Source: Earliella scabrosa (lineage: Eukaryota > Basidiomycota > Agaricomycetes > Polyporales > Polyporaceae). Taken from it: a stretch of 64,000 bases of DNA. Positions 11,726 to 24,639 of the stretch are shown here, in pieces; position 1 is the first letter of the stretch; each line of letters opens with the position of its first letter. A program made the translations under genes and the position numbers. Location of the stretch: contig JABYQQ010000020.1 of assembly GCA_022605405.1 (NCBI GenBank), forward strand, positions 496,001-560,000, given 5' to 3'. The notes below the pieces were generated by a model. The model ran no database searches. It was not told where the DNA came from and was given only the letters and a program-made list of their open reading frames with translations.

Positions 11726-12460
11726 TCAAGTTGCGCCAAGGCCGAGCGATTCGATGGCGGGGCCCATTGATAGAGGGAGGATTAGACAGTCGAAACCCGT
11801 GAGATGCGGAGTCGGCCGTGCAAGAGACCGCGGGGCAAGGTCAAGAAGACAGCTTGAGCGAGTATAGACCAGGAGGGCGTAGGCTGCGACGCGCAGAGAG
11901 GTGAGGAGGCGGGGCGCGCCCGGCGTCGATGCCGGCTCAACTTGCCGCCACACCCAGCACGGGCCGGAATAACTCTGCCCATTCGGGCGCGATGCGCGCG
12001 AGCGGTCCTCCTCCTCCAATGCATCATGCTGGACGAGGCGTATGATATGCCGTACGACGACGATGGCCTCCGCGACGGTGTCAACGACGACGGCAACGAG
12101 GGCGACGACAACCTGATCCGTGCGGATCGACAGCTCGTTGACCGGCGACTCGCGAGGAGCGAGCTCGGACTGCAGCGCTTGCTCTTGTCTTCCAGCCGTC
12201 TATCGCACGGAAGAGTTGGAAAACAGCCGAGGATAGCGTGCGGGCGGGCGGGCGGGAGTGCATGCGAGGGAGCAAGTGGGTAGGGGCAGAAGGAGCGAGT
12301 GCAGCCCGGCCTTGGCACTTTCTTTCGCTCCTCTCCGGCTCCTCCCTCTCCCGTTTGAAACGCGCAAGTGTGCATCGCTCGCTCATCGACGCCATCTCCT
12401 GCAGCTCCTTGCGCTCAGTCGCCATATGTTCGAAATCCAGGCAGAGCTTCTGAACCCAAG
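11726..12460 (-). CDS. Candidate coiled-coil protein, exon structure unresolved
   Basis: Two segments look coding on the reverse strand. One starts after an acceptor-like TTCAG at about 12456 and reads KLCLDFEHMATERKELQEM, then SMSERCTLARF, a charged heptad-like helix. The second, after a GATAG acceptor near 12200, reads QALQSELAPRESPVNELSI and then RTDQVVVALVAVVVDTVAEA, a helix rich in Val. The frames do not join with a donor I can defend, and the first exon is not found. The frame downstream runs open to 11726 with low-complexity sequence that may not be translated. I do not recognise the family; it may be a real gene of unknown function or a decayed one. Confidence 0.3.
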
Positions 12461-12701
12461 ATAATCAAGTATCCGGCGTCCGTGTCGCTCTTGTTCCGCG
12501 AGCGCTGCCAAAGGTCCTCGTCGCATGTCCTCTCGGCCATGGACGATCCACTACGCGGGAGCGCTGATAGTGATACGTGCGCCGCAAGGTCCTCGTGCCC
12601 GGCCGAGTCAAGGTAACTATTCGTCGCTTCTTTGGCCTGTCTTCGAATTCTCCGACAGCGCGAGTGTACTGATGCCCGTGCTCGACCCGCCGTAGATCCC
12701 C

Positions 12702-12718
12702 AGGTTAACTGTTAACCT
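12702..12718. repeat. 17-bp perfect palindrome
   Basis: AGGTTAAC-T-GTTAACCT is a perfect dyad with a one-base centre, in otherwise GC-rich DNA. It resembles a dimeric transcription-factor site, but no gene start is firmly placed next to it. Confidence 0.35.
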
Positions 12719-15700
12719 GCCCAGGTCATAGGACGCGGAATCAAAATATGGCGGACGGACATTCCATGTTGGCCGACCCATGGACACTCGTGCCAATGGA
12801 GTGTGTAAACGAGAACAACGGCAGAGTGCTGTTGTCGGCCAGCGTTTCGGTGGTGTGCCCCTCAAATTGGTGTTGTGAATGCCACTGTGCGTGAAGCGGC
12901 ACGCCCGAAGACGATGGGCTCATCTTCCTGTACAGATGGTGAGCGGTCTTCTGGAGGTCCGGGTTGCAAGCAATCTGACGAATGGCTGTTTACCTTGTGG
13001 ACTACGGTAACAGCGTTTCATCTTGTGGACGCCGTTCGAGTTGGCATTCACGGTCGGCCGCAGCCGCGTTCCTTCGGTCAACATATCGGGCCTTATAGTG
13101 GGTTCTGGACGAGGGATCACGCTCGTACGCCGGCCTGCGGAAGCTGTCAGCATGAGGCTCCCAGGAGCGCTTACCGTCAAGGAACGCTTGACTCTGAGCC
13201 AAGTGGTCGGGCACTGGGGGGCACCGCGCTCGTTAGCGGCGGCGGCCCAGGTCAAGAGACGGGGAGACGGGCGAGCAGGGTCGCCCATGCTTGAGCCGGG
13301 GCCCGGAGGCGGCGAGAAGGCCAGTGGACGCTGGTTCGATCTGGTACGCCCCTGCGCATGGGCCGGAGGTGGAGAGCTTGTGGACGGATCGATGCGGTTG
13401 GAAGTTGAAGGGATACGACACGCGTCCCAGTCCCTCGAGCTACCACGCGCCGGATCCCCACCAGCTCCTCCCAGTTCCCGGCCCTCGTCTCCCATTGTCA
13501 AAACCGTGCTCCCCTTCGTTTGGCCGCCGTCCGGCCGGCTTATGCACCTCCTTCCCACCTTGGCCTCGACCTTGGACTCGACCTCCTCCGACCTACGACA
13601 TGGTTGGTCTCAATCCTCAACACCAACTGGTCGCTATCGCCCCTCTCGTGTCCTGTCCTCTCTCCCCTCCCGTTCCCGCGCGCTCTCTCTCTCCACCTCG
13701 CCCTTCTCGACCGCAGCGTCTCCGTCTTGTCATCTTCAATCGATATCGTATCCTACACTCAACGAGACCGACACCAGTGGCAAGGGGACCGTCAAGAGGC
13801 GAAGAGACGGAAGCGAGACCTACGGCGTACGTTGCGCTCATTTGTCGCTCGTTCCCTCTCCCTATATGACCCATACGCGGGTTCATCGCGCCACCGCGGC
13901 ACGAGTGTCTTCACGAGGGCGTCCTGCCACATGCCCGCCATGACCCATCTCATGATCCCGAGCATCAGCGCTATCCGCCCCGGGCCCGTCCCCCCAACGC
14001 AGCGGCACTCCCATCATCTTCCCTACCGTCCTTTCCCCCGCACCCGTGCACGAGCAGCACTCCATCCCATCTACACCCCGCTCTGCCGCATATGTGACGG
14101 GTGCTGTCCAGTGTCGGCCACGTTGTGGATGGATGGTGCGCCCCGCTCACACCGACTTTGACGTGAGACGGATCACTGTTGATTGCTACCTTCTTCTCGG
14201 GATGATACACAGTGCACATAAGTAGGGTCCACACACAACGCAATGTCGATATCTCTCCACTGCCCCTGCCCACATCCGAGTCGAACGAAAAAAGCGGCCG
14301 CCCACCATCGCCGACCACCCTCTGGCAGAATCCAGACGCGTCCGCCCGCTGGCCGGCTCTCACAAGGCCAAGGCTCAACGTTCCCGTACGGCGGACGGCC
14401 TCGTGTAGATATGCGCACCGCGTCCCTGCTGGACCGTGCGATCGGACTCATCACCTGCCCCTCCGCCCCCCGCGTACTTACAGCCCACGCACGGGCCAAC
14501 GATGGCCGCGTCGAAGATGCGCCCGTCCTATTCGATTCGGTGCGGTCGGCCCCTCGAGATGTGCGCCTCCCCCCACGGTGTCGCGCAGAGAGCCACGAGC
14601 CAATGTCGTCGCGACACGAACCCGATGGGCGCGGAGCTTGCTAGGCGGCTGGGGCCGAAGATGCTGGGGGCCACCCAGAGCATGTCAGACTATGTCAGTA
14701 CCCATCGGCATAACCCCAGGTGCGGTCGCAGAGCGATCTCCCACGCTTCCCCCCCCCCTCCCCCACCTAACCACAAGCAACTTGCAGTGCGTACGATGGG
14801 CCCCTTTGTGGACGTCAGCTGCTCTGCATGAGTCTGCGGCAACCGGTCGCTCAATGCACTGGTAGCGGACCTCGTCAGCTTGTCATGTCCCATTTTCCGC
14901 GCACGCAACTCGCCGCCCGTGCTCGCAATGTGCCAGCTCGGTCGCACCGAACGCTGTGGGCGCCCAATATACGGCCTTTGGGAAGGAGAGATGCCGTCCC
15001 GGTGTGGTGGATCCCATCCACTAGCCACCGCCGGGCATGGGGGGTCGGTACGGCTCGACGACCCGATCGAAACGAAGTCGGGGCCCACGCCTGCGCGCTC
15101 TGGTGCTGTAGCTGCGACACACCGACGTTCGAGGAGGCTATGGATCCAACTCGAGGAGCACAAGCGCGAGGAGCGAATGCACGCATTCTCGTTGCTCGCC
15201 TGTGCTCGACGGATCCACGACTGTCGAGGTGCGGTTGTAGTCGCCTGTGACTGCCACCCTTCGCTGATTTCGCCTGAAAAGTGGAATTCGGTACGGGATT
15301 ATGTGCCATACCTGACCTCCAACGATTCAAGAATGCGCCCGTGTCTGTTCCCTTCAAATTCTTATTTTTAAGACCAGCCACGGCGACCACGGATGTGCTG
15401 AAGAAGCCAAGGAATTGTGCGGGACGACCGCCATTCCTCGTGCGCCGATGTCCTCGGTACAGCTCGAAGGGGTGACATTGGGGCATCCATATTTTCCGCC
15501 CATCTGGCTCGCTGCAACACAAGCATGAACCGTGACCTGTGACATACGGCGAGCCCAGCTGTGGGGTCTACGCGCCGTTCCCCTGGCTCTCGATACCTCG
15601 GGACACGCACACAACTGGATCTGCGATTGTCAGAACACTGCGTCGCGGCCCGCGTCTCAAGATCTCACCGATTAGAGATATTCAGCCCGGGTGCGCCATC

Positions 15701-17699
15701 GCTGCCCTCCGGTCTGAACCACCAGGACCGCACGCACACCATTGCTGGTCGCCGCACCAAGCTTCTCTCGGGCGGCACAGCGATGCCCTGTGGTTGGGAT
15801 GTGCCGTCTTCACGCGCGTCGGTCGGGGGGATGCCATGCGCTCTCCATTATGGCACGCGATCCAATCACAAGATATCCGTGAGTCTAAGGCACCAATATA
15901 CCACCTCCACGAGATCTCGATGGGATGCTGTTGAGGATGCCCGCCTCTTGATGAAGCACCACCCTCCGTTTGAAGGACAGAGCATCGCGCGTGACCGTCG
16001 TAGCTCAAGGCTTCCTGCTGGCAAGACTCGTGAGTACACGAAGTGAGTCTCGATCCTTGTCAAAGTGTCCTAACTTTGGGTCGTGTACCAGGCACCAGTT
16101 TCCTGGCCTCACGCCTCATCGCGGCACCCAAGGTCTAACCGCACTCGTTTCTCGTCGCATCACCACAGAGGTGTATCTGTCGTCCGTTCCTGTCGTCATG
16201 AACCGCGATCGCTTCAAAATCAGCCACACGCAAAAGTCTGATGGACGTCTACTGGACCCCAACACCCGCTACGTGCTGAACTGCACCTGCAGCTTAGATG
16301 CAATGGGCCTGAGAACCAAGCACGAGCCCAATGCTCATTCTCTCTCAGGCTGTCGGCCTACTACGGTGCACGTGCGACTCCATGTCTCAACTTACATGTC
16401 ACCCCACAGTGTTTGTCAGCTTGCGCTGGGATGATGAGCGAGCTTGATCAAGCCGAACTCGAGCTTGCTATCGCCGCTCTGGAATCAACGTGGCGCCCAG
16501 ACTCTATACAGACCGAGCCCCGTGTTGCACCCGAAGATCCTTGAACTCAGATGGAGCAGTGACGTCTTTCCATGCTTCGAAGCATGTAGCCCACCGGGCA
16601 AACAGAGGACGGCTACTTGGCTCGAGCTTGCAGAGGTCTGTCATGGGTCTGGTTTGCTCGCGGTCTGCTGACCCTCGTTGAACAGGAACCGCATGGTTTC
16701 CGGACGCTCTCGTGCGGTTTTATCCGTGCGTCGCATCTCTGGATGGTGCGCTATCGCCACGATGCGCAATTGACCGCCCGATTGGGGCTACGGTGGAGAA
16801 CATTTTATTATTCCGCTTCGAAACGCCCGCTAACTTCATGTCCAGCCACATGTACATGTATACGTTCAAATACATATTCTACCAAACTCGGACAGCTCGG
16901 TCCTACGGCTCCAATGGGATGGAGGTATGCGAACGACCGACTCGGAGGATAACTCAGATTGTGGCCGGCAATGTAGTTGATAACTTTGCCGTCGAACCAG
17001 GTTCCATTCCTCCCCGCGCTTGGTCTCCAGGGGGACTAATATCATGACCGATGACTGTGATAACGTACTCGCAGGTGAGAGCAGACCGTCCCACCGACAT
17101 CGGTCTGACCTGGACTCTATCGACGCAGCAGAGACAGCAGGAGCCAGCGATACTATTTGACTTGCCAGTGCGACGAATCATCGTGTCTCGTGATACACCA
17201 TCAGGATTTATAAAGCTCTCGGGATCGTCTGTATGTGTACAGAACGAGTTGATCGCCGGTAAAAGCTCGCATGCTCGGGACGAACCCACTTCTCAGGGCG
17301 TGTCGACTCGGGCAATATGCCCACCTTGGCTATCTGAAGAGCAGTCTCAAGCCTGGCCATCAAAGTTTGGGAACCCGACAGCATGCGACGTTCTCTGCTC
17401 AGTCCAACATGCACACTGCGAACAGCCCATCCGCAACTTGATCTCGCAACAGGTTGTGTCGATATATGAGACTTGGGGCCGTGCGAACAAGCCGCGCACC
17501 CGAATCTGGGAGGTGTGCATCGGATAGTTACATCAGCACCTTCGAATTCACGATCACATCGCGTCCCAACATAACCATGCATAACCACCGTTTTCTCAGC
17601 GCGCCAAAACGGAACGGGCTCAAGTGGGCCCGCCCCATATTCTTCATCCGTCACGGTCACGGCGCGTGCGCGAGACAAAGTTGACGAGAGGCCCGCAGG

Positions 17700-17707
17700 T
17701 ATATATG
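17700..17707 (+). promoter_or_regulatory. TATA box of Cys/His family copy 2
   Basis: TATATATG lies about 77 bases before the ATG at 17777, matching the position of TATA-like elements in the other copies. Confidence 0.55.
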
Positions 17708-17776
17708 CAGAGCGCAGACTGTCCTGACCAGCAGACGGCACACCATCTGCTCTCTACGAGTCCCTTGTCCACCGTC

Positions 17777-18201
17777 ATGTGCTTCAACATCATCAGCTAC
17801 CGCGAGTATGCGTGCGGGTTCCGCGAGAACACCGCCAGGCAGCGCGTCCGTCACGGTTCCCCTTCAATCTATTCACCCATCCCTCCCTCCCATCTTCCCC
17901 CTGCTCCCGCTCACCCCGTCCCCAGGTTGACTGCCGGCGCAGCTACTGCCGCCTGAGCGACCACCACCACATCGAGGAGCACGAGTGCGCCACGGCGTGC
18001 ACCGGAACGTGAGCAGCCCTCTGTGCGCATTCGCAAGCGTGCGTCCTGATCAGCCGGTGCAGCTACACAGAGGACCATCACCTCATCATGGACCGCATGC
18101 GGGCCCTGTGCAGGCTCTGCCGCGAGGCGGGACGCACCGTACACCCCGGGTCCGAGAACAACAACGCGCCGGGCGGGATTCTCTTCAAATACGTGTACTG
18201 A
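17777..18201 (+). CDS. Small Cys/His-rich protein, family copy 2
   Basis: Exons 17777-17845, 17926-18008 and 18063-18201 (69, 83 and 139 bases) are separated by GT-AG introns of 80 and 54 bases and encode 96 residues. The start is MCFNIISYREYACGFRENTA and the end is APGGILFKYVY. All eight Cys and four His of the family are kept (Cys 2, 13, 26, 31, 44, 48, 67, 70; His 37, 42, 57, 78). DNA similarity to copy 1 is obvious in exon 3, for example ACAGAGGACCATCAC in both. No secretion signal or membrane helix is visible, so a cytoplasmic or nuclear protein is likeliest. Role unknown; zinc binding is inferred from the Cys/His pattern. Of the three copies this one has the most standard splice sites. 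Confidence 0.82.
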
Positions 18202-21200
18202 AAGCCGGGTGGGACGCGGGAGGCGGGGTGTTGCGTGCTATGGTAGGTGCTCGTGCTAACGGCGTCGCGAACGAGCTCTGAATCGACGGCTAGGGTTCGG
18301 AACTTAGGCACTGTTGATTGAGTGTTGTGGTCTGAACGAATTGAATGCTCATGTGTCCGCTATGACACGCACGAGAGGGATAGAGAGCGACTCAGAGGTC
18401 GCGCCTGCATTGCAGTCTGCACGAGGGACGGACGGTGCCGTACTTGCCCCATACCGTTCGGGGATGAGCGGCATGTTGATCCATGTCAAAGGTCGAGAAC
18501 TTAGGAAGGGGTGGCATGATGCTCTGCGTTACAGGTCGCCGCTGCATGTGCATTACGCCCCCTGATAGCATGTTGCTGCTATACAAAGCAGCGTCGTGTG
18601 ACATTGAGCATCTGCAGGACGATCCGTGACGCTTGGTATGACTTGACTTGGGCCGCTCGCACGAGTGCACCAAGCCAGTAATCGTCGCCTTCTGGAGGCG
18701 TCGACGAGCGAGGAGAAGCCACACACGCGGCGTGAACCGACAGCAAGGCCACGAACGCAGGGAAGGTGTGCTGTCGCGGGGTTACTTCTGGCGCGGTAAC
18801 AGGCCGGCGCGGGATGGGATGAAGACTCGGATAACTTTGATAAATGGCGGCAGAACTCGTACCGTACTCTATACGCCCCATCCCCGAACCATCCCGGTGT
18901 CATGTTGGACCATTGGGCGAGGAGTAGCTCGAGAGCAGAGACTCCAAGCGACGAGAGTCGCGGTCCACAGTTTCTGCGGGAATCGTTGTGATACAGCAAC
19001 GCAAATGTCGGGTATGTGAAGAAACGAATGTGGGTGATTTCCTTGCGGCTTCTCGTGAATGCTGCCGAGAGCAGGACGGTGAAAGGAGGGAGATTGGGGT
19101 GGGCAATGAACCGCTCGGAAGATCTCTATACGGCGGAGAGTATTGGGGTGCAAACCATGTCTGGCTGGACATCTTCGGCAATGCCAGACGGAATCCCGCA
19201 GCGTGGTGAGGCGAACCTACCGGGCAGAGAATGTCGCGAGCGAGCGGCGTCATCGGAAATGGATGGGGAGGGCTTCTTGAGGCATCAGGGTTTTGGGGCA
19301 TGTGCTGACATGGGAATCATTGCGAACCGCAGATGGAGGATTTGAAACAGAGGGGAACAAACTGAATCCGAGGTGCCTTGAACGGGGAACACGAACGAAG
19401 TCTCACAGGTCCGCCAGAGATGTTGGGTGAATCTCCGGCGACCGACATGACCACACACCTCTTTCCCCGTTCTGAGATCCTGTCCGCGTTCGACAGCAAG
19501 ATGTTTGATGAGCTGACTGCTTCCAAATGCCAGTCGCTGTGGCTGGAGAAGCGACGGTGGGGGTCGAAGAAGGTATCGAGTGAACAGGAGGGAGATTTGA
19601 GAGTCGTGTTCCGGGCGTCCCGAGTGAGACTTGAGGAGCAGAATGCCTAGATGAAAGGAGGACAAGCGATGGATATTGCCAATGAGGAAGAGGAGGTATG
19701 AGGGGGTATGAGGAGGGCGTTGAGGAGGGCGCATAGTGGGACTTGCGCCGCGACGCGTGGAAGAGGGTCTGCCGCCGCGTCCGCTCCGGTTCATCTTCTC
19801 GCCACGACCAGGACGACTCGGAGTATCTTTGCTCGCCGTCCCACGCCCTGCGCGAGAGATGACCCGACGTCGACGGCGGGTGTTTGCTATTCGATGGATG
19901 GACGGACATGGATGAGGACGGCGACGACAGCGACGGCGGCGGCGGCGGGGCTAAGTGGTGTATGCGCACTGAGCAAGGTGCGATCTTCCGCCAGCGACAG
20001 ACGCATCTGCGCACGCCGTCCTGCCTCGAGCGCATATCGCCGTCGGTGAGCCGTCGGGCCCAAGTTGACCCGGCCACCGATGGGTGGACGGACGTCGACC
20101 GCGTCGTGGTGGGCTCCGTGTTGTCGACACTCGCGCAACACAGCAAGTGCTCGACACCCACCCTCCAACACACACCGACGAGCTCTCGCCCATCCCATCG
20201 CAGCGTCTTCGAGGGTGGCTGCCCCGCAAGAGCTTGAACATAATTGGCTGACCTCGGAGCAGCCGTCGCCCTCGTCTGCATCTTCGTCTTCTCCTCGCCC
20301 CAAGGCCCTTCACGCGCGGCTCGTCCCAGGCCGCATCGACACTATACCGGCAGTCGTCCGCACGGTCATCCTTAGTCACGGTCGCCATCCGCGTGCCGCC
20401 CTGTCGCCCGACGGCGACACCCAGCCTAGATGCCTATACGTATCAACACAGCTGGAATTGGTCTCGTTGTGCGGTCGCGCCCAACACACAGTGGAAACAC
20501 GACGATTGGGTGCAATCCAATGCGCGCGGTCATATAGGTGGTTTGTCGCTCGCTCACTGCTTGCACAGCAGGGCATCGGTCCGCGACCGGCCAGATTCAA
20601 CCGACCATGCGGGACCGTCGAGAAAGCACATTCTGTACAAACGGAAACGGTGGGCATATGAGCTTGTATGGAGGTCATGTCAACTATACCGTTTAACGTG
20701 CGTGCTGACGGGCGCGTTTCTCATTCAGGGAAAGCTCCGCCATGTTGTGGATTCTTGTGTACGCCCAGTGTCGGATCAGCCTCCACGGATTCAAGCCGGA
20801 GCCATTCTTCCCGAAGACACCCTATCATGGAGTGTACAAAGAACGAGCGTGTCAATTCGCACTTTCGCCTCCTAGACAACATGGAGTTAATCAGTTGTCT
20901 GCCAGGGCGCTCGCCTGCGCAGAACTCTTGACAACGCGACGACGGAGGACAATGCTTACCGTGACGATGCACGTCGTCCTGTGTGGGGGAGTCAAGAAGT
21001 ACAGGCGTGCATCCGGGCCTTTTTAAGGCTCGCGGGTCGTGGAAGGTCCGGAAGCCAGTGGGCGTCGGATGGACCCACTCCGTTGCGCTAGACTCGGAGC
21101 ATGCGTAGGGTTCAACCCGAGACACACGCGCCCTTGCCCCGCTGTGCTCGTGCCAGCGCGCCGGCTCCTCGATCGGCCGTGTCCTCTCATCTCCCACCTG

Positions 21201-24200
21201 TCTCCCACCTCCAGATCTCCTCAACACCGAGATTCCGGCTCCTCGCCTCTTTGTCCGTCTTCTCCCGTCTCTCCGCTTGGTCTCTTCCTTCCGACACAAG
21301 CGTGCAAGATGGATCCTACCTATCTCCTCAACTTCGTCGCCTGCACCTCGACGCCCGACTCCAACCACACCTTCTGACACACATTCGGGAGCCTTGGGCT
21401 CCCATTTCCGCAAGACGGCATACAGTTGGAGGGAGGGAGGTACAGAAGATCCGGACACTAGTAGGAGAGTAGACATGGGAGGCCCAGGTTGAACCAGTGG
21501 TACGCACGCCTCGTCCGCCGCTTTCTCCTGGGGAGGCTCTGGAAGGCCTTCTGGGCACCGTGGAGACCTTCCCTGACAGGCGGGAGTTGGCATGGTTGGT
21601 CCCGGTCGCAGTTGAGTGGTTGCTCACCTTGTCATCCCCAAATTCTCTATACTCTGATCTACCGCCTCCCGGGCAGCAACCACCCCGAGACGCATAGCTA
21701 CATTCCCCCAGCCTCCGTCACGTCTTGACCAGAGCTCCTGCCGTCGGTCGACAAGGCGGTCAAGGGAGTACGATGTCGGACTTCGTGTTGGACTGCGTGC
21801 GCTGGGGGTGTAGTAGTGTTAGCAACCTGCCTCGACGCGTAGCTATCCCCTATACTCCACGCACCTCACGCCTAACGCCGCCCTACGAACACAAGCCGCC
21901 ATCCGTTGACTTGCCGTGTAACCCCTCCCCCCGCCACACAGTCGAACCGCCCCGCATCGTGGGTGACGAGGACGCACGCCAATGCCAACGTCCATTTTCA
22001 ATCATCCACCTCGTACACACACACCGTCAGCCGTCATCACCACCCCAGACCTTGACTATCTCCTTTCGCCTACGCTCTCGTTGTGCGCAAGTTGTCCTCA
22101 TCCCTGCGGCATCGTCCCCAATCCAACCTAATGAGCCAGACAGTCGGTCATCACACATCATCGCCTACGGCGCTTGGCTGGCGCGCCCGGGCCAACTATG
22201 GGCCTTCGAACATGGAAGACCTCGTTTAGGTGAATTTGCGCGGCGCGCAGCCACACCCCTGGGTGGCGCGCCGCCGACCATCGGCGGACACATAGAGCCC
22301 GCTGGCGAGGAGGTAAGTACGAGTGGTCCTCAATCGTGCGCTGACTAACCTTCGCTCCCAACCGTCCTCGATATTTTCTACTGACTCGATCAAGCCTGGT
22401 TGACAAGACTTCCTCACCCCGGTGAAGAGACGGCGAAGGGGCTCCCTGATTATACCGAACATCCCGTACTCCGACACTCGTCCCATCCCATATGGAGCGT
22501 GATGGTCGGATTTTTCCTCTGGGTTTGCAGAGCGGCAGGAGCCACAGGGAAGAGGGAGACCCCTGAAGTCGCGTAGGCTACGCGCTGAGGTACGTTCTAG
22601 AGTATATATTATATCCTCTTCTAACTAGTTGTCGTTTTCGTGGAACATCCCCTCTCTCGATCGTACCTCAGCTAATTTCCCTCTGAAATGGTCTCTGCAC
22701 CCTACGCACGTCACTTTCAACCACAGTCAGGTTTGTAGGAACCGCTCAATAGACGCTCATGCTCAAGTGTCCCACCCAACAATGAAGGCTCGAGAGGGCC
22801 GAGCGAGGATGCCTGAACCGCCGCGAGACTTGGAATCTATGGGTCCGCGTTGAATGGTCGGCTCAATCACTCGAACAAGACGAAGGACGTACATCACAAG
22901 CGGGCTCACCTCGCCCTCGGGCCAGAACGCTGCGCCGACTCGTCCGTATATCACCATCTGCGCTCCAGCTTCGGGCATGCTCTGCTGATCTGGGCGGCCG
23001 GCCCAGTTTCTCCTGTTCTGCGCGTCCTGCGCGTCCCACGAAACCCCGCGTCGACCGCCGTCCAGCATGGAACGAGCGCGAGCCCCGAGCAGCCGCCATA
23101 TGGCTGAAATACATGGGTCGCGTCGCGCCCGCATCGGTCCTGCCACATAGTAGCGCTTTGCTACGTTTGGCCGCGTCCTGACGTGCATTGAGGATCGTTC
23201 TGCTAGCCTGTTGCGCGACTGGCAGCACCCATGCGCGCATTGCCGAAGCGCTACGCGCTTCGGCTCACCGACGCGGCGGCGTTTTCTGGTGCGTGCGCGC
23301 ATGCAGGTGGACGGGACCGTTGGACGCACGCAGGGCACGAAGAAGAATCGATATCTCAAGGGGCGTACGAAGGACGGGGCAAGGCAAGGACCGCCGGAGG
23401 ATTGACATCCCGATTTGGACCAACGTCGACGCGGTGCTGCTGGGATCTTACCAATCTCAAACCACCGCGGACCTACAGTGCACCACGAGATCCGTGCGCG
23501 ATGTACAACGCTCTCGATCACGGATCCCGTCGACCCGGCGTCGCTCGCGCAGGGTGCGAGCTCGCATATGCGCGTCGGCTTCCCACCAAGGTGCGTTGTG
23601 CGTCATAGGCCTGTAATGCCGGCGTCACTTTGCGCGCTGCCCGGGTATTTTCCCAAGCTCGTGTCTCAGCATGGACGGCAGCTTGGTCACGACGCGGGAC
23701 GCATGATACCCTGAGCTGCGTAAATCGCCCGCGCGCTGGGTGTGGACTTCGCGTACTCCTGCGGAGGTGGATGACTGCGCTTCTGGATGTGTCGAGGTTG
23801 CTCAGCGAGCCTCTTCTATGCTAGTGTGGCTCCGATGGCTCCGTTCGGTGTCCCGCTCGTCGAACCATCGATGAATATACCTGGATCGAGGAGCGATGCT
23901 GGCCAACCACCGCATGCACGCAGCTCGAACTCAAACTTAGTGGCTTACACTAGTAGTAGTAGCATAGCCACACGATGCGCGAATAACACCTGCATCCTCC
24001 AGTATGGCAGTTAGCCACCAGGTCAAGGTGATCCCCTGGACCCACCTTGCTACTCACGGATTCCGCACAAGGGGCCAACCAATCCTGAGAGGCCTTGGCT
24101 TCCGCACGCGGGCACGCATCACAAAGAGATTTTGGAAGGCGGTCCGCGCGATGAGATAGATTACAGTATACAGTACAGCGATATACACCAATACAACGAC

Positions 24201-24211
24201 AAGAAACGGAT
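18202..24211. other. Gene-poor tract between Cys/His copy 2 and H4
   Basis: No domain is recognised. One long frame on the reverse strand (19403-20281) is listed as a weak candidate. A pyrimidine-rich leader-like stretch ends at about 21307 before an ATG that opens only 22 codons. Other frames are short or overlapping. Confidence 0.4.
19403..20281 (-). CDS. Weak candidate: disordered Ser/Pro-rich protein
   Basis: A 292-codon open frame on the reverse strand contains stretches such as SHLSRRAWDGEQRYSESSW-like and PSSTPSSYPLIPPLP-like sequence that could be a disordered protein. No domain is seen, the region has competing frames in other phases, and no clear promoter or splice sites frame it. 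It is equally plausible that it is untranslated leader or intergenic DNA. Confidence 0.2.
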   Translation of the reverse strand: MQTRATAAPRSANYVQALAGQPPSKTLRWDGRELVGVCWRVGVEHLLCCASVDNTEPTTTRSTSVHPSVAGSTWARRLTDGDMRSRQDGVRRCVCRWRKIAPCSVRIHHLAPPPPPSLSSPSSSMSVHPSNSKHPPSTSGHLSRRAWDGEQRYSESSWSWREDEPERTRRQTLFHASRRKSHYAPSSTPSSYPLIPPLPHWQYPSLVLLSSRHSAPQVSLGTPGTRLSNLPPVHSIPSSTPTVASPATATGIWKQSAHQTSCCRTRTGSQNGERGVWSCRSPEIHPTSLADL

Positions 24212-24639
24212 CTATGCACCGAAACCATAGAGGGTGCGTCCTGAACGCTTGAGTGCGTACACAACGTCCAGTGCGGTAACCGTCTTGCGCTTCGCGTGCT
24301 CAGTGTATGTCACAGAGTCGCGGATGACCTGGGGGCGAGGCGCGAGAGTCAGTATGCAGCACCAGAACGACGAAAAAGAAGAACTGACGTTCTCGAGGAA
24401 GATCTTGAGGACACCACGGGTCTCTTCGTAGATTAGACCGGAGATACGCTTGACACCGCCACGGCGGGCAAGACGACGAATGGCGGGCTTGGTGATGCCC
24501 TGGATGTTGTCGCGGAGAATCTTGCGGTGGCGCTTCGCGCCGCCCTTTCCGAGACCCTAGAAGATATGGACACTTAGGAAGAAGTCGTGCGGTAGGTAGA
24601 AGACAGGCTCACCTTGCCACCCTTTCCACGGCCGGACAT
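24212..24639 (-). CDS. Histone H4
   Basis: This is a core nucleosomal histone. Exon 1 encodes MSGRGKGGK (24613-24639). After an intron comes [20 protein letters not shown] and the rest of the fold, with a second intron after the codons for LEN near 24390. The end is TLYGFGA before TAG at 24212. The sequence is nearly invariant H4; the final residue is Ala rather than the common Gly. It is transcribed away from H3 at 25016 with 376 bases between the two start codons, the classic divergent H3-H4 arrangement that allows coordinated S-phase expression from one shared promoter. Confidence 0.96.

Larger units (their letters stand above)
10934..17776. other. GC-rich tract with no confidently supported gene
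   Basis: High GC content leaves long open frames in nearly every phase, so open length means little here. Pyrimidine-rich runs (for example 13540-13720) look like leader or promoter sequence. Two weak coding candidates are listed separately (about 11900-12460 and nothing firm beyond). At 12702-12718 there is a 17-base palindrome. From 16000 to 17600 the GC bias falls and the frames become short. I recognise no protein domain. Confidence 0.4.

Noticed and set aside
21308..21376. Short frame MDPTYLLNFVACTSTP after a C/T-rich leader, as a second pheromone precursor
   Set aside because: It has an MD start and a good leader but ends SNHTF, with no CaaX Cys.
20721..21593. 290-codon reverse frame
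   Set aside because: Biased composition, no domain, no splice pattern; likely a GC-driven shadow.
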